Of a stretch of 64,000 nt of DNA, positions 16,501 through 24,889 are shown piece by piece. The stretch is from Fontibacter flavus. Its GTDB lineage: Bacteria > Bacteroidota > Bacteroidia > Cytophagales > Cyclobacteriaceae. Below the pieces are notes generated by a model. That model made no database searches, was not told where the DNA came from, and saw only the letters and a program-made list of their open reading frames with translations. The stretch lies in NCBI RefSeq assembly GCF_042432905.1, contig NZ_JBHLWI010000002.1:62001-126000 (forward strand), given 5' to 3'. Within the stretch, counting starts at the first letter, position 1; each line of letters begins with the position of its first letter. A program made the position numbers and the translations under genes.

Positions 16501-17514
16501 ATGAAACTGTCATTTTCTGTTCGTGATCTGCCTTTAAAGCACACCTTTACCATTGCCCATCAGAGCCGTGACGTGCAGGATACCATCATCGTCAAATTGG
16601 AAGATGGCAATTTTTTTGGTCTAGGTGAGACCACCACGAATCCATTTTATGGAATGACAGCAGAGAATATTGGAAACAGGCTAGAAGCTGCGAAGGAATT
16701 GGTGGAAAAGGGGGAATGGAAAAATCCTGAAGAACTTTGGGAAATGGGTAGTGCCATTTTTGCGGATAATCCTTTTGCACAATGTGCCCTGGATATGGCT
16801 GCTTGGGATATTTTCACCAAGAAAAAGGGAATGAAGCTCTATGAATACCTGGGCTTGGATCCCAAAAATATACCCCTTACCAATTTTACAATCGGGATAG
16901 ATACCATAGAGAAGATGGTCGCCAAGATGAAAGAAGTGGACTGGCCATTGTATAAAATCAAACTGGGAACAGATCATGATCTGGACATCATACGGGAACT
17001 TAGAAAACATACCAATTCAAGGTTTAGGATTGATGCCAATTGTGCCTGGACTGCAGAACAAGCTATCCGTAATTCTGAAGAATTGGCCAAGCTGAATGTG
17101 GAGTTTATGGAACAGCCCTTGGGTAAAGATGACCTGGAAGGGATGAAGGAAGTGTACCAATATTCCAAGCTTCCGGTAATCGCTGACGAAAGCTGTATCG
17201 TGGAGTCAGATGTCAAAAAATGCCATGGCCTTTTTCATGGCATCAATGTGAAATTGGTCAAGGCAGGCGGTATCACGCCGGGACTCAGGATGATCCATGA
17301 AGCCAAGTCATTGGGCATGAAAACCATGGTGGGCTGCATGACGGAATCATCTGTGGGCATAACCGCCATTGCCCATATTGCACCCTTACTGGATTATGTG
17401 GATATGGACGGAGCCATGCTATTGTCAAAGGATATCGCCAAAGGTATGGAAATCACTCCTGAGCAGATTACTTTTCCAGAGGGCAATGGGATTGGAGCGG
17501 TGCTACTGGATTAA
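16501..17514 (+). CDS. Dipeptide epimerase (enolase superfamily, L-Ala-D/L-Glu epimerase type)
   Basis: 337-residue cytoplasmic enzyme of the muconate-lactonizing subgroup. The N-terminal capping domain includes HTFTIAHQSRD and GLGETTTNPFYGMT. The barrel has the paired-lysine motif YKIKLG (second-strand Lys base), metal ligands in RIDANCAW, FMEQPLG and ADESC, and the opposite Lys base in VKLVKAGGITPG. The EMxDGAMLL-like DMDGAMLLSKDIA near the end is typical of dipeptide epimerases. The probable substrate is L-Ala-Glu from peptidoglycan, but other dipeptides are possible. Transcribed alone, divergent from the M14 peptidase. Confidence 0.88.
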   Translation: MKLSFSVRDLPLKHTFTIAHQSRDVQDTIIVKLEDGNFFGLGETTTNPFYGMTAENIGNRLEAAKELVEKGEWKNPEELWEMGSAIFADNPFAQCALDMAAWDIFTKKKGMKLYEYLGLDPKNIPLTNFTIGIDTIEKMVAKMKEVDWPLYKIKLGTDHDLDIIRELRKHTNSRFRIDANCAWTAEQAIRNSEELAKLNVEFMEQPLGKDDLEGMKEVYQYSKLPVIADESCIVESDVKKCHGLFHGINVKLVKAGGITPGLRMIHEAKSLGMKTMVGCMTESSVGITAIAHIAPLLDYVDMDGAMLLSKDIAKGMEITPEQITFPEGNGIGAVLLD

Positions 17515-17564
17515 TAATGTAGAATGAAAAGTGATAAATGAAGAATGGGAGATCAATACTTTAT

Positions 17565-18716
17565 TTACCTATCCAAAATTTCAAGCCTCAAAAATGCCAT
17601 TTCATCGTCAATATTTTCGAAAATCCAGATTTGTCCATCTTTAACAAAATGCTTGGCTGCCCTTTTGTTCAACTGTGGCACTACAGATTCAGCCAATAAA
17701 TTAAAATCCTTATCAAATACACTTAAGAATACCTCAGCACCTATCGCCTTATAGCCCCGATTTTCAATCATTTCCTCACCAAACTTTTCTTGGTAAGATA
17801 ACCTCAAGTAGCGTTGATTACCAGCATCCCAATGAATGCTTCCAAAATTGATATCTTCCTTTAACTTTCTATCCACATCCCATCGCTGAGATGATTCAAA
17901 ATCTAACTGTTTAGGAGGTAGATAAGATTTTTTGTTACCAAGAAGAACACTGTTAAAGGCCCTCATGATCAGTGAATCTATGCTCATATCGTAGATATAA
18001 GCCTCATTAAAGGAATTATTGGTGATGATAATTTTATCCATAAAAGCTTCAGGACGCACATCAGCACCAAAATTTCCTACCCATTGGCCATCAAATAAAA
18101 GATCCACCGAAAATTCTTTGATTTTATTTAATTCAGGGAGCTCAATTTTCCTGTATGTTTCATTTTTTACATCCACGTCTAGCAAAAAATAATTTTGATC
18201 TTTCCATTGCAGATAGAAACCCAAAAACCGGTCTGGATTTTCACTGTTTTCATAAATGGAATAAAGAAATGTGTCAGATTCGCTGACCTCTCCACTTGTT
18301 ATTTTGCCAAAATTGAGGTTCCTCACTAATTTGGCCTGTTGATTGAAAATTGATGTTAATCCATAGTACCACATGACAACCGATTCATCAGCAGTAATGG
18401 AAATGTCTGATATATAATCACCCACGCCATCAGGTCCTTCTTTTTCAAAAAGTATTTTTCCCACCAACTTTTGCTGATCCAGGTCTATTTTTTCCATCAC
18501 CGCATCCTTCCTGTTGTAATTGAAAAGGTATTTGCCATCTTTGGAAATATCAGAAACCCATAAGTTATCCCTCAGGTACAAAATTTCCTCTCCAGAATCG
18601 ATCATTATTGTGTCCAAAGAGAAGGTAAGTTGGGAAAGTTCAGCTCTTTCGGAACCTTTTTTTTCAGCGCATGCAAAAAGCAAACAACAAAGCAGTGTAA
18701 TAAAAAAGTTTTTCAT
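17565..18716 (-). CDS. DUF4221-like lipoprotein (second of tandem pair)
   Basis: 383 residues. Lipoprotein signal MKNFFITLLCCLLFAC. The rest looks like a beta-propeller of about six to seven repeats with blade-like stretches (DISKDGKYLFNYNRKDAVME, KILFEKEGPDGVGDYISDI). It ends in QIWIFENIDDEMAFLRLEI. This matches my recollection of the DUF4221 family of Cyclobacteriaceae, whose function is unknown. The upstream neighbour is a clear paralogue sharing LDTIMIDSGEEI / MDTVMVDPGDEI, FEKEGPDGVG / VEKEGPNGVG and the same C terminus. The 11-bp gap implies a shared transcript. Confidence 0.75.
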   Translation of the reverse strand: MKNFFITLLCCLLFACAEKKGSERAELSQLTFSLDTIMIDSGEEILYLRDNLWVSDISKDGKYLFNYNRKDAVMEKIDLDQQKLVGKILFEKEGPDGVGDYISDISITADESVVMWYYGLTSIFNQQAKLVRNLNFGKITSGEVSESDTFLYSIYENSENPDRFLGFYLQWKDQNYFLLDVDVKNETYRKIELPELNKIKEFSVDLLFDGQWVGNFGADVRPEAFMDKIIITNNSFNEAYIYDMSIDSLIMRAFNSVLLGNKKSYLPPKQLDFESSQRWDVDRKLKEDINFGSIHWDAGNQRYLRLSYQEKFGEEMIENRGYKAIGAEVFLSVFDKDFNLLAESVVPQLNKRAAKHFVKDGQIWIFENIDDEMAFLRLEILDR

Positions 18717-18727
18717 GGTAAGTGGAT

Positions 18728-19885
18728 TTATTCAATAGCCAACCTGATATATGCCAATTCATCATCCAAATTCAAAAAGAGATAAATTTTGCCATCTTTT
18801 ATAAATTGCACGTTTGGGATATTCAAGCCTAAATCAGTGATCTCTTTTTCAGCAATCAGTTCAAAATCAGCATTCAGAATACTGATAAAACTCCTGAATT
18901 TCACTTTTTCATCAGCTATTTTGGGAAGAGCATAATAAGAAAAGCGGTAGAAGACCTGTTTTTTTTCATCCCAAACGGGCAGTTGAAAGTTGATTTCCTC
19001 TCTGATTTTATCACTCACTTCCCGTATATCAGACTGGGAAGCCACCTCATTTTTGTAAACCCCGGCTTTTTCATTTGGGGTTAGGGTATTTTCATATTGC
19101 ATTAGATCTACACTGTCCTTCTGCGGATCGAAGCGGTAGATACTGTTGAGAATGTTGGTAGTAAAGAGATACTGTCCCTTGAAAGGTGTCATATTCAAAG
19201 AAGGATAGGTCATAGACCTGCTTGTCCCATCTTCAGAGGTCCAAGAGACTCTGAATTTGTCCATTTTTTCGAAAGTGGGTAATTCTATGATCTTTTTGCT
19301 TTCCTGATCAAGATTCAATTCCACAACTTTGGGCTGTAGCTTTTCATAGTTTGAAAAGTTACAGTAGATTTTACTGCCATCTTCAGAAAATCCCAGAAAA
19401 GACAAAGTCCCAAAATTCTCAATTCCTTCAGTCATCCAAGGTTCATCCAGTTTGACCCGGCTTAAGACATTGCCTTTCACATCTGTTATGGCAATTTTGT
19501 TATCCCATCCCAGAAATGCGAGGTTTCCATTACCCAACAAACGCATCAGGTACCCATTTTGACCCACACCATTAGGTCCCTCTTTTTCAACAGGTATTTT
19601 TTCAACAAAGGCCATTTTTTCCAGGTCGATCACCTCTATTTGTGATCCCTGAAAATCCCAATAATATAAGGTCCTGAGGTCTTTGGTCACCGAATGGGCA
19701 TAGCCATTTGTAGCAGCCATCAGGATTTCATCACCAGGATCTACCATGACCGTATCCATCCGGATCGTGAAATCGGAATACTTACCCGATTGTTCTTTTG
19801 ATTCTTTTCCGGAACATGACCATATGGAAAATGCGATCATGGTTACCGGAACAACTCGTGAAAAGAAGAAATATGGTCTAATCAT
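18728..19885 (-). CDS. DUF4221-like lipoprotein (first of tandem pair)
   Basis: 385 residues. The signal peptide is atypical in having RPYFFFSRVVPVTMIAFSIW before the lipobox WSC (Cys at 24). Propeller-type repeats follow, including VEKEGPNGVGQNGYLMRL, FLGFSEDGSKIYCNFSN and KIYLFLNLDDELAYIRL. It is a paralogue of the next gene. Function unknown; a surface or periplasmic sensor-like or binding role is only a guess from the fold. Confidence 0.72.
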   Translation of the reverse strand: MIRPYFFFSRVVPVTMIAFSIWSCSGKESKEQSGKYSDFTIRMDTVMVDPGDEILMAATNGYAHSVTKDLRTLYYWDFQGSQIEVIDLEKMAFVEKIPVEKEGPNGVGQNGYLMRLLGNGNLAFLGWDNKIAITDVKGNVLSRVKLDEPWMTEGIENFGTLSFLGFSEDGSKIYCNFSNYEKLQPKVVELNLDQESKKIIELPTFEKMDKFRVSWTSEDGTSRSMTYPSLNMTPFKGQYLFTTNILNSIYRFDPQKDSVDLMQYENTLTPNEKAGVYKNEVASQSDIREVSDKIREEINFQLPVWDEKKQVFYRFSYYALPKIADEKVKFRSFISILNADFELIAEKEITDLGLNIPNVQFIKDGKIYLFLNLDDELAYIRLAIE

Positions 19886-19969
19886 TTATCAAAAATTCTA
19901 ATTCAGAAGAAAATTAAACAACATATTGAGCCCTTAAAATAAAACTAAAAGATGAATTGACCTAGTTTT

Positions 19970-20110
19970 TTAGATGCTAAGTTTTGTTCTTTTCCCACAA
20001 TCATTGACAATACCATCAAAATCCTTAAAAAATTGAAGCCAATAATTATTAAACGGATCAGTCCTTCTGGCTTTCTCATTAGCTTCTAAAAGCCATTGAT
20101 TACCGAGAGG
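19970..20110 (-). pseudogene. Possible gene remnant (C-terminal fragment)
   Basis: The minus strand encodes 46 codons ending in a stop, without a start codon, reading LLEANEKARRTDPFNNYWL and ending in GIVNDCGKRTKLSI. The composition is protein-like and amphipathic. It sits in a 333-bp gap (19886-20218) that otherwise holds only AT-rich text with repeated GAGCTT words. I do not recognise the parent gene. Confidence 0.3.
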
Positions 20111-20218
20111 TCAGAATCTAAAAGCTCCAGTTTGATCATTTTGGAAATTGAACTTTTGAATATGGAGCTTGAGTTTTGGAGCTTGGATTTTGTAATTGGT
20201 AATTAATAATTGATAAAT

Positions 20219-21349
20219 CTAAAAAGCTTCCCCAATAAACAAATAATACCCTGTCCCTTCCTGCGTAAAGGCTACGTCAAAACGGGTATAAATGTCTTTT
20301 TTTGGAAACAACAAAAACCTAAGCCCTCCACCAGCTGACCATACAATCTTATGGATGGATGCTTTTGAAAAATCAGGAAAAACGGTAGCCGCACCGGCAA
20401 AAACTGCTGCACCCAGTCTATCCGTAAAGCCCAAAGGCAAGGGCAGCATCCTGTATTCCAACTGTGTAGCCAACTGATTCTTATCCCGGAAACGCCCATA
20501 ATAATAGCCCCGCATCATGCTATCACCCCCCATCAAAGCCAGTTGGTTGAAGGGGACTTCTCCGGCATTAAACTCTCCAAAAACCTGCCAGGCAAGTACA
20601 TTATGTATACCTATTGGCCTAAAAATTCGGGTATCCAAAATAATGGTACTGAAATCACTTGAACTTAAAGGACTTGGATATTTGAGATAAGCCAGTTCTG
20701 CAAAATTGCCTTTTCGCACATTAAGTACATTATGCCTATCGTCATATACTACCCCCAATCCAAACCCTAAATTGGTCGTGCCCTGGTAACCCAAAGGCAG
20801 ATCAAATGCTGGGGCCTCAGAAGAGGGTTTGAAATCAACACTACTTAAACGTTGAAAATCCACTTCAAGTCCTGCATAGAGGTTTTTCCTAATTTCTCTC
20901 AAAACCCTTTCTTTGATCACAACCTGATTGGCATCAACCAAAGCCAGGTATTCTTTCGGAGTATCCATTCCTATGCCATGGTACTTTAAGGGGAAACTTT
21001 GCAATCTGATTCTACCCAAGAAAAACCATTTGTTTTGGTCTGAATACAGGGCATGGTCAAACCAAAGGCCATACTGGTTCTCTAAGGTAAGGAAAGTAAA
21101 AGCATTGACTTCACTTAACCGGTTACTGGTATCCCTCTTCGCATAATAAACCAACAAAGAAGAGAGGCCAATCTCCCAACTTGTTTCAGGAGAATAGGCT
21201 AATGTAGGATAAGTTATAAACTGTGGTTTGCTGGTATCACTGGAATCATTCAGGATACCATTGATGTATTTCTTTACAAAATTCTGGGAAAAGGCAGGAT
21301 AGACACTTATCGAAGAAATCAAAAAGAGAAGAAAGAATCTTTTTCCCAT
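20219..21349 (-). CDS. BamA/TamA (Omp85-superfamily) outer-membrane protein
   Basis: 376 residues with a cleavable signal (MGKRFFLLFLISSISVYPAFS). There are no POTRA repeats; nearly the whole chain is a beta-barrel. The Omp85 signature is visible: LMGGDSMMRGYYYGRFRDKN (the RGY-type strand and L6-like region) and a C-terminal strand ending in F (GTGYYLFIGEAF). The order matches the short surface-antigen D15-like proteins common in Bacteroidota, distinct from the essential BamA. It may insert lipids or proteins or form a pore; the exact role is unknown. Transcribed alone. Confidence 0.85.
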   Translation of the reverse strand: MGKRFFLLFLISSISVYPAFSQNFVKKYINGILNDSSDTSKPQFITYPTLAYSPETSWEIGLSSLLVYYAKRDTSNRLSEVNAFTFLTLENQYGLWFDHALYSDQNKWFFLGRIRLQSFPLKYHGIGMDTPKEYLALVDANQVVIKERVLREIRKNLYAGLEVDFQRLSSVDFKPSSEAPAFDLPLGYQGTTNLGFGLGVVYDDRHNVLNVRKGNFAELAYLKYPSPLSSSDFSTIILDTRIFRPIGIHNVLAWQVFGEFNAGEVPFNQLALMGGDSMMRGYYYGRFRDKNQLATQLEYRMLPLPLGFTDRLGAAVFAGAATVFPDFSKASIHKIVWSAGGGLRFLLFPKKDIYTRFDVAFTQEGTGYYLFIGEAF

Positions 21350-21401
21350 GGCTTAGGCATATCACAATTTGACCCCAAAATTAGATGATTTTCATCTGGT
21401 T

Positions 21402-22694
21402 TCATTCATCAAAGGGGTACCAAATATTGAAATTAAACCATGACCTAATTTTTTCGATCTCCTCTTTAGTAAATTCATTCTTTGCTAAACCCAAAGTTTC
21501 GAGTTTGGTCAGACTTCTTATATCTTCAGGTAGGGTCTTTAACTTGTTATCTGAGAGGTACAACCATCTCATCGCGATCAATTGACCTATTTTTGGATTC
21601 AATTCATCCATGCCGGTTTGACTTAGCTCAAGGCTTTGGAGGCTTATCTGATCAAAAAATGAATCCTCCAAAATCAAACCTGTATTTCCATTCAAGTTGA
21701 TCCTTTGTAAAGTAGAAAGCGCAGGAAATCCGCCAAAGGATTTAATTTGATTTCCAGCCAGATTAATATGATTTAGGTTGGTATTAGTGCCCAATTGAGT
21801 AGGTACCTCTTTAAGTTTATTGATGGCCAAGTCTAAAAACTTCAAATTGGGAAGATTCTGAACGTTTTGTGGAAAAGCAATAAGTTGGTTGATAGAGAGG
21901 TTCAGGGATTCTAAATTGGTCAATACCGAAAAATCCGTATCAACTGTGCTCAGAAGGTTCCCTTCCAATGCTAAAATCTTTAATGAAGTCAGGTTACCAA
22001 GTTCCAGAGAGAAATTTTCCAGTTGGTTTCTGTTGAAAGAAAGGGTTTCCAATTGCTTCAACACTGAGATTTCAGGTGCTAGACTTTGAATTTTACCATG
22101 TTCGATCCTCAAACTCTTTATTGATGTCAGTCCCTGAATATGGCTTGGAACGACATCAATATTTGAAAACTGTATTTTCAATTCCTGAAGATTGTCCAAT
22201 GTGGTAAGGGAAGGAGGTAAATGGTCCAATTCAGTTCGGAAAATTTCCACTTTCCTAAGTTGTTCCAAATTGGAAAAAGAAGGAGGAAAGGGATCTGTTC
22301 CATCTAAGGGTACATTCTCCAATAAAATTTCTTGCAACTTCCCCAATTTTCCAAAACTGCTTGGAAAAGCAGCAAGTTTGACGTTTCGAAGGGATAGGAT
22401 TTTTAATTCTGCAAGATCTCCGATGGCTTCCGGCAAATTTTCCATTGAAGGAAAATTCTCAAGTTCCAGAACGGCAAGGTTTTCAAATAAGCCGATTGAT
22501 TCCGGTAAAACAGTCAAATCCCCTTCATTTATGAAGGATAACCTAAGGTTTTGAACTGATTTGGGGTTTTCCAGTGCCTCATGGAGATTATTATATCCCC
22601 TTAATTCAAGTTCCTCTTCTATTTCAGGTTCCTCTGTAAAGTCACAAGAAGAAGCAAAAATCACAATCGAGAAAATGGCAATCAGTCTTTTCAT
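21402..22694 (-). CDS. Leucine-rich-repeat lipoprotein
   Basis: 430 residues. Lipoprotein signal MKRLIAIFSIVIFASSC. From about residue 45 to 425 there are some 16 repeats of about 22-23 residues with the LxxLxxLxLxxNxLxxLP pattern (for example LKSLPEDIRSLTKLETLGL-like units near the C terminus). The usage of I and P resembles the bacterial LPX-type LRR. It probably binds protein partners on the cell surface. No enzymatic domain is seen. Confidence 0.92.
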   Translation of the reverse strand: MKRLIAIFSIVIFASSCDFTEEPEIEEELELRGYNNLHEALENPKSVQNLRLSFINEGDLTVLPESIGLFENLAVLELENFPSMENLPEAIGDLAELKILSLRNVKLAAFPSSFGKLGKLQEILLENVPLDGTDPFPPSFSNLEQLRKVEIFRTELDHLPPSLTTLDNLQELKIQFSNIDVVPSHIQGLTSIKSLRIEHGKIQSLAPEISVLKQLETLSFNRNQLENFSLELGNLTSLKILALEGNLLSTVDTDFSVLTNLESLNLSINQLIAFPQNVQNLPNLKFLDLAINKLKEVPTQLGTNTNLNHINLAGNQIKSFGGFPALSTLQRINLNGNTGLILEDSFFDQISLQSLELSQTGMDELNPKIGQLIAMRWLYLSDNKLKTLPEDIRSLTKLETLGLAKNEFTKEEIEKIRSWFNFNIWYPFDE

Positions 22695-22775
22695 AAAAGT
22701 TAAGTATGGGCTACGATAACATGCTCTTCTTACGGAGAAATGTTAGTTATGGTTTTAAACATTAAAAGTAAAGTT

Positions 22776-23708
22776 TTATTTGAACCTGACCACTTTGCCA
22801 TGAGCCTTGGAAGTCATCTCCTGTGGAATGGCATCACTGATTTCTTTGAAGAGTAATTCCACCAATTTTTTCTTGAGAAAACTTCTCGTCAACACAATAC
22901 TTACCTCACGGATAGGCTCCTCCCCTTCAAATCTCCTTAATCTTGTTTTTTCTTCATCGCTCAGGAAAAAGGTGGCCAATTCTGGCAGTAATGTGAAACC
23001 TGTATATTGGTTGACCATATTTCTAAGCCCCTCCAATGAACCACTTTCATAGTGGAAATTCATTCTTTCGAACTTATTTTGATTACACAGATTCAGGACC
23101 TGATCCCTGAAACAATGTCCCTGCTGCAACATCCACATATCGTTGGTGTCCAAATCTTCCGCTACCAGTTTTTCTTTTTTGAGCAAAGGATGACCTTTGG
23201 ACATATAAGCTAAAAATTTCTCGTAAAAAACTGGCTTTTCCAATATTCCAGGTTCATTGAGTGGGGTCACCACTATGCCTAAATCCAGTTCGTCGTTCTT
23301 GAGCTTCCTGATAATTTCTTCTGTGACGATCTCCTCCACCTGAATTTTAACGTTGGGATACTTTTCCAGAAAACTTTTGATAAAGCGGTGCAAAAGGTAC
23401 GGTGCCAGGGTAGGGATTATTCCCAATTTGATCACGCCACTGATATCGCCCTTCAATTGGGAAACCAGTTCGAAAATCCCTTTACTTTCAGAAACGACCT
23501 TTTTGGCCTGAGTGATGATCTGAGCACCGATTTCTGTAGGAATCACCGGCATTTTGGATCTGTCAAACAAAATGACCTCCAATTCCTTTTCAAGCTTACT
23601 TACTTGGGCACTCAGCGTCGGTTGGGTTACAAAACAAGATTCTGCAGCTTGGCCAAAATGTCTGAATTTGTCCACTGCAATGATATATTCGAGTTGCTGT
23701 ATTGTCAT
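22776..23708 (-). CDS. oxyR: OxyR-type LysR regulator (peroxide sensor)
   Basis: 310 residues. An N-terminal winged helix-turn-helix (MTIQQLEYIIAVDKFRHFGQ, TQPTLSAQVSKLEKELE) is followed by the LysR substrate domain. The redox motif GHCFRDQVLNLC near residue 200 keeps both sensing cysteines in the OxyR spacing, so it can form the peroxide-induced disulfide. It would activate antioxidant genes. It is divergent from the iron-uptake operon, with 140 bp between them. That position suits crosstalk between peroxide and iron control, which is inference. Confidence 0.92.
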   Translation of the reverse strand: MTIQQLEYIIAVDKFRHFGQAAESCFVTQPTLSAQVSKLEKELEVILFDRSKMPVIPTEIGAQIITQAKKVVSESKGIFELVSQLKGDISGVIKLGIIPTLAPYLLHRFIKSFLEKYPNVKIQVEEIVTEEIIRKLKNDELDLGIVVTPLNEPGILEKPVFYEKFLAYMSKGHPLLKKEKLVAEDLDTNDMWMLQQGHCFRDQVLNLCNQNKFERMNFHYESGSLEGLRNMVNQYTGFTLLPELATFFLSDEEKTRLRRFEGEEPIREVSIVLTRSFLKKKLVELLFKEISDAIPQEMTSKAHGKVVRFK

Positions 23709-23809
23709 GTTCTTTTACTGGAAATAAGCTGATTAGAAATGCATCATTCCGCTATATCGGGTCGGTCCACAAAGATAAAAATCTTTTTCTTTTTATTTAG
23801 ATTTGATTT

Positions 23810-23824
23810 AAATAATGATTAATT
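23810..23824 (+). promoter_or_regulatory. Candidate Fur box upstream of the iron operon
   Basis: AAATAAT-G-ATTAATT is a 7-1-7 inverted repeat with one mismatch, resembling the classic Fur site. It ends 24 bases before the fbpA-like ATG and overlaps TTAATTTCGC, a degenerate -7 box. A Fur-family gene lies in the window (59325-59795). A second hairpin, AAAGAT-AAAA-ATCTTT, lies at about 23771-23786. Confidence 0.4.
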
Positions 23825-23848
23825 TCGCAGCCGTAATCCATTAGAATT

Positions 23849-24880
23849 ATGATCAAACAGATAATCAAAACCACCATAATTGCCGCTTTTGGCGCGGTTT
23901 TATTTTCCTGTGGAACGGGAGAAAAAGAAGAAGTAGTCAATGTCTACACCCATAGACATTATGAAGCTGATCAGCAACTTTTCGACAAATTTACCGAAGC
24001 GACAGGTATCAAAGTTAATGTTGTATCAGCCTCTGCAGATGAATTGATTCAGAAGTTGGAACTGGAAGGAGCCAATTCTCCAGCTGATGTGCTGATCACC
24101 GTTGATGCAGGCAGATTGCACAGGGCAGAAGAAAAAGGCTTATTACAGCCTGTCAGCTCAGAAGTATTAAATTCCAATATTCCGGCAAAATACAGAGACC
24201 AGGAAGGACATTGGTTTGGACTTACTTACAGAGCCAGAATTATTGCTTACAGTACAGAAAGGGTTAATCCAGAAGAACTGAGCACATATGAGGCTTTGAC
24301 TGCACCAGAATGGAAAGGCCGCGTACTCACCAGGTCATCTGAAAACATCTATAACCAATCTCTTTTGGCTTCCATCATTGCCCATCATGGACAGGAAGGT
24401 GCTCAGGAATGGGCTGCAGGTCTATTGGCCAATATGGCAAGGGATCCAAAAGGAAGCGACCGCGATCAGGTAAAGGCAGTAGCTGCCGGTGAAGGTGATG
24501 TGGCGATTGTCAACACTTATTACATAGGTATCATGCTAAATGATGCCAACGAAGAAGAAAGAAAAGCAGCTGAGAAAATCGCGATTTTCTTCCCTAACCA
24601 AGAAAATAGAGGCACCCATATCAACATTTCCGGTGCGGGTGTGACTAAGTATGCGCCAAACAAGGAAAATGCCATCAAACTGATCGAATTCCTTTCCAAT
24701 CAGGAAGCCCAGGAATTCTTGGCCAATATCAACTTTGAGTATCCCGTAAATCCTAAAGCAGAATTTTCTGATTTGTTGAAAAAATGGGGAACATTCAAAG
24801 CGGATGAGCTACACCTTTCCGTGTTAGGAGAAAACAACAGCGATGCAGTAGTCATATTTGACAAAGTGGGCTGGAAATAA
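23849..24880 (+). CDS. Iron(III) ABC transporter substrate-binding lipoprotein (FbpA/FutA type)
   Basis: 343 residues with a lipoprotein signal (lipobox LFSC, Cys at 21). Extracellular-solute-binding family 1 fold: VVNVYTHRHYEADQQLFDKF, DVLITVDAGRLHRAEEKGLL, GLTYRARIIAYS and the hinge region NTYYIGIML with the Tyr pair that binds ferric iron. GTHINISGAGVTK is a family hallmark. It captures Fe3+ in the periplasm for the two downstream genes. The gap to the permease is 9 bp. Confidence 0.9.
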   Translation: MIKQIIKTTIIAAFGAVLFSCGTGEKEEVVNVYTHRHYEADQQLFDKFTEATGIKVNVVSASADELIQKLELEGANSPADVLITVDAGRLHRAEEKGLLQPVSSEVLNSNIPAKYRDQEGHWFGLTYRARIIAYSTERVNPEELSTYEALTAPEWKGRVLTRSSENIYNQSLLASIIAHHGQEGAQEWAAGLLANMARDPKGSDRDQVKAVAAGEGDVAIVNTYYIGIMLNDANEEERKAAEKIAIFFPNQENRGTHINISGAGVTKYAPNKENAIKLIEFLSNQEAQEFLANINFEYPVNPKAEFSDLLKKWGTFKADELHLSVLGENNSDAVVIFDKVGWK

Positions 24881-24889
24881 ATTACCGTC

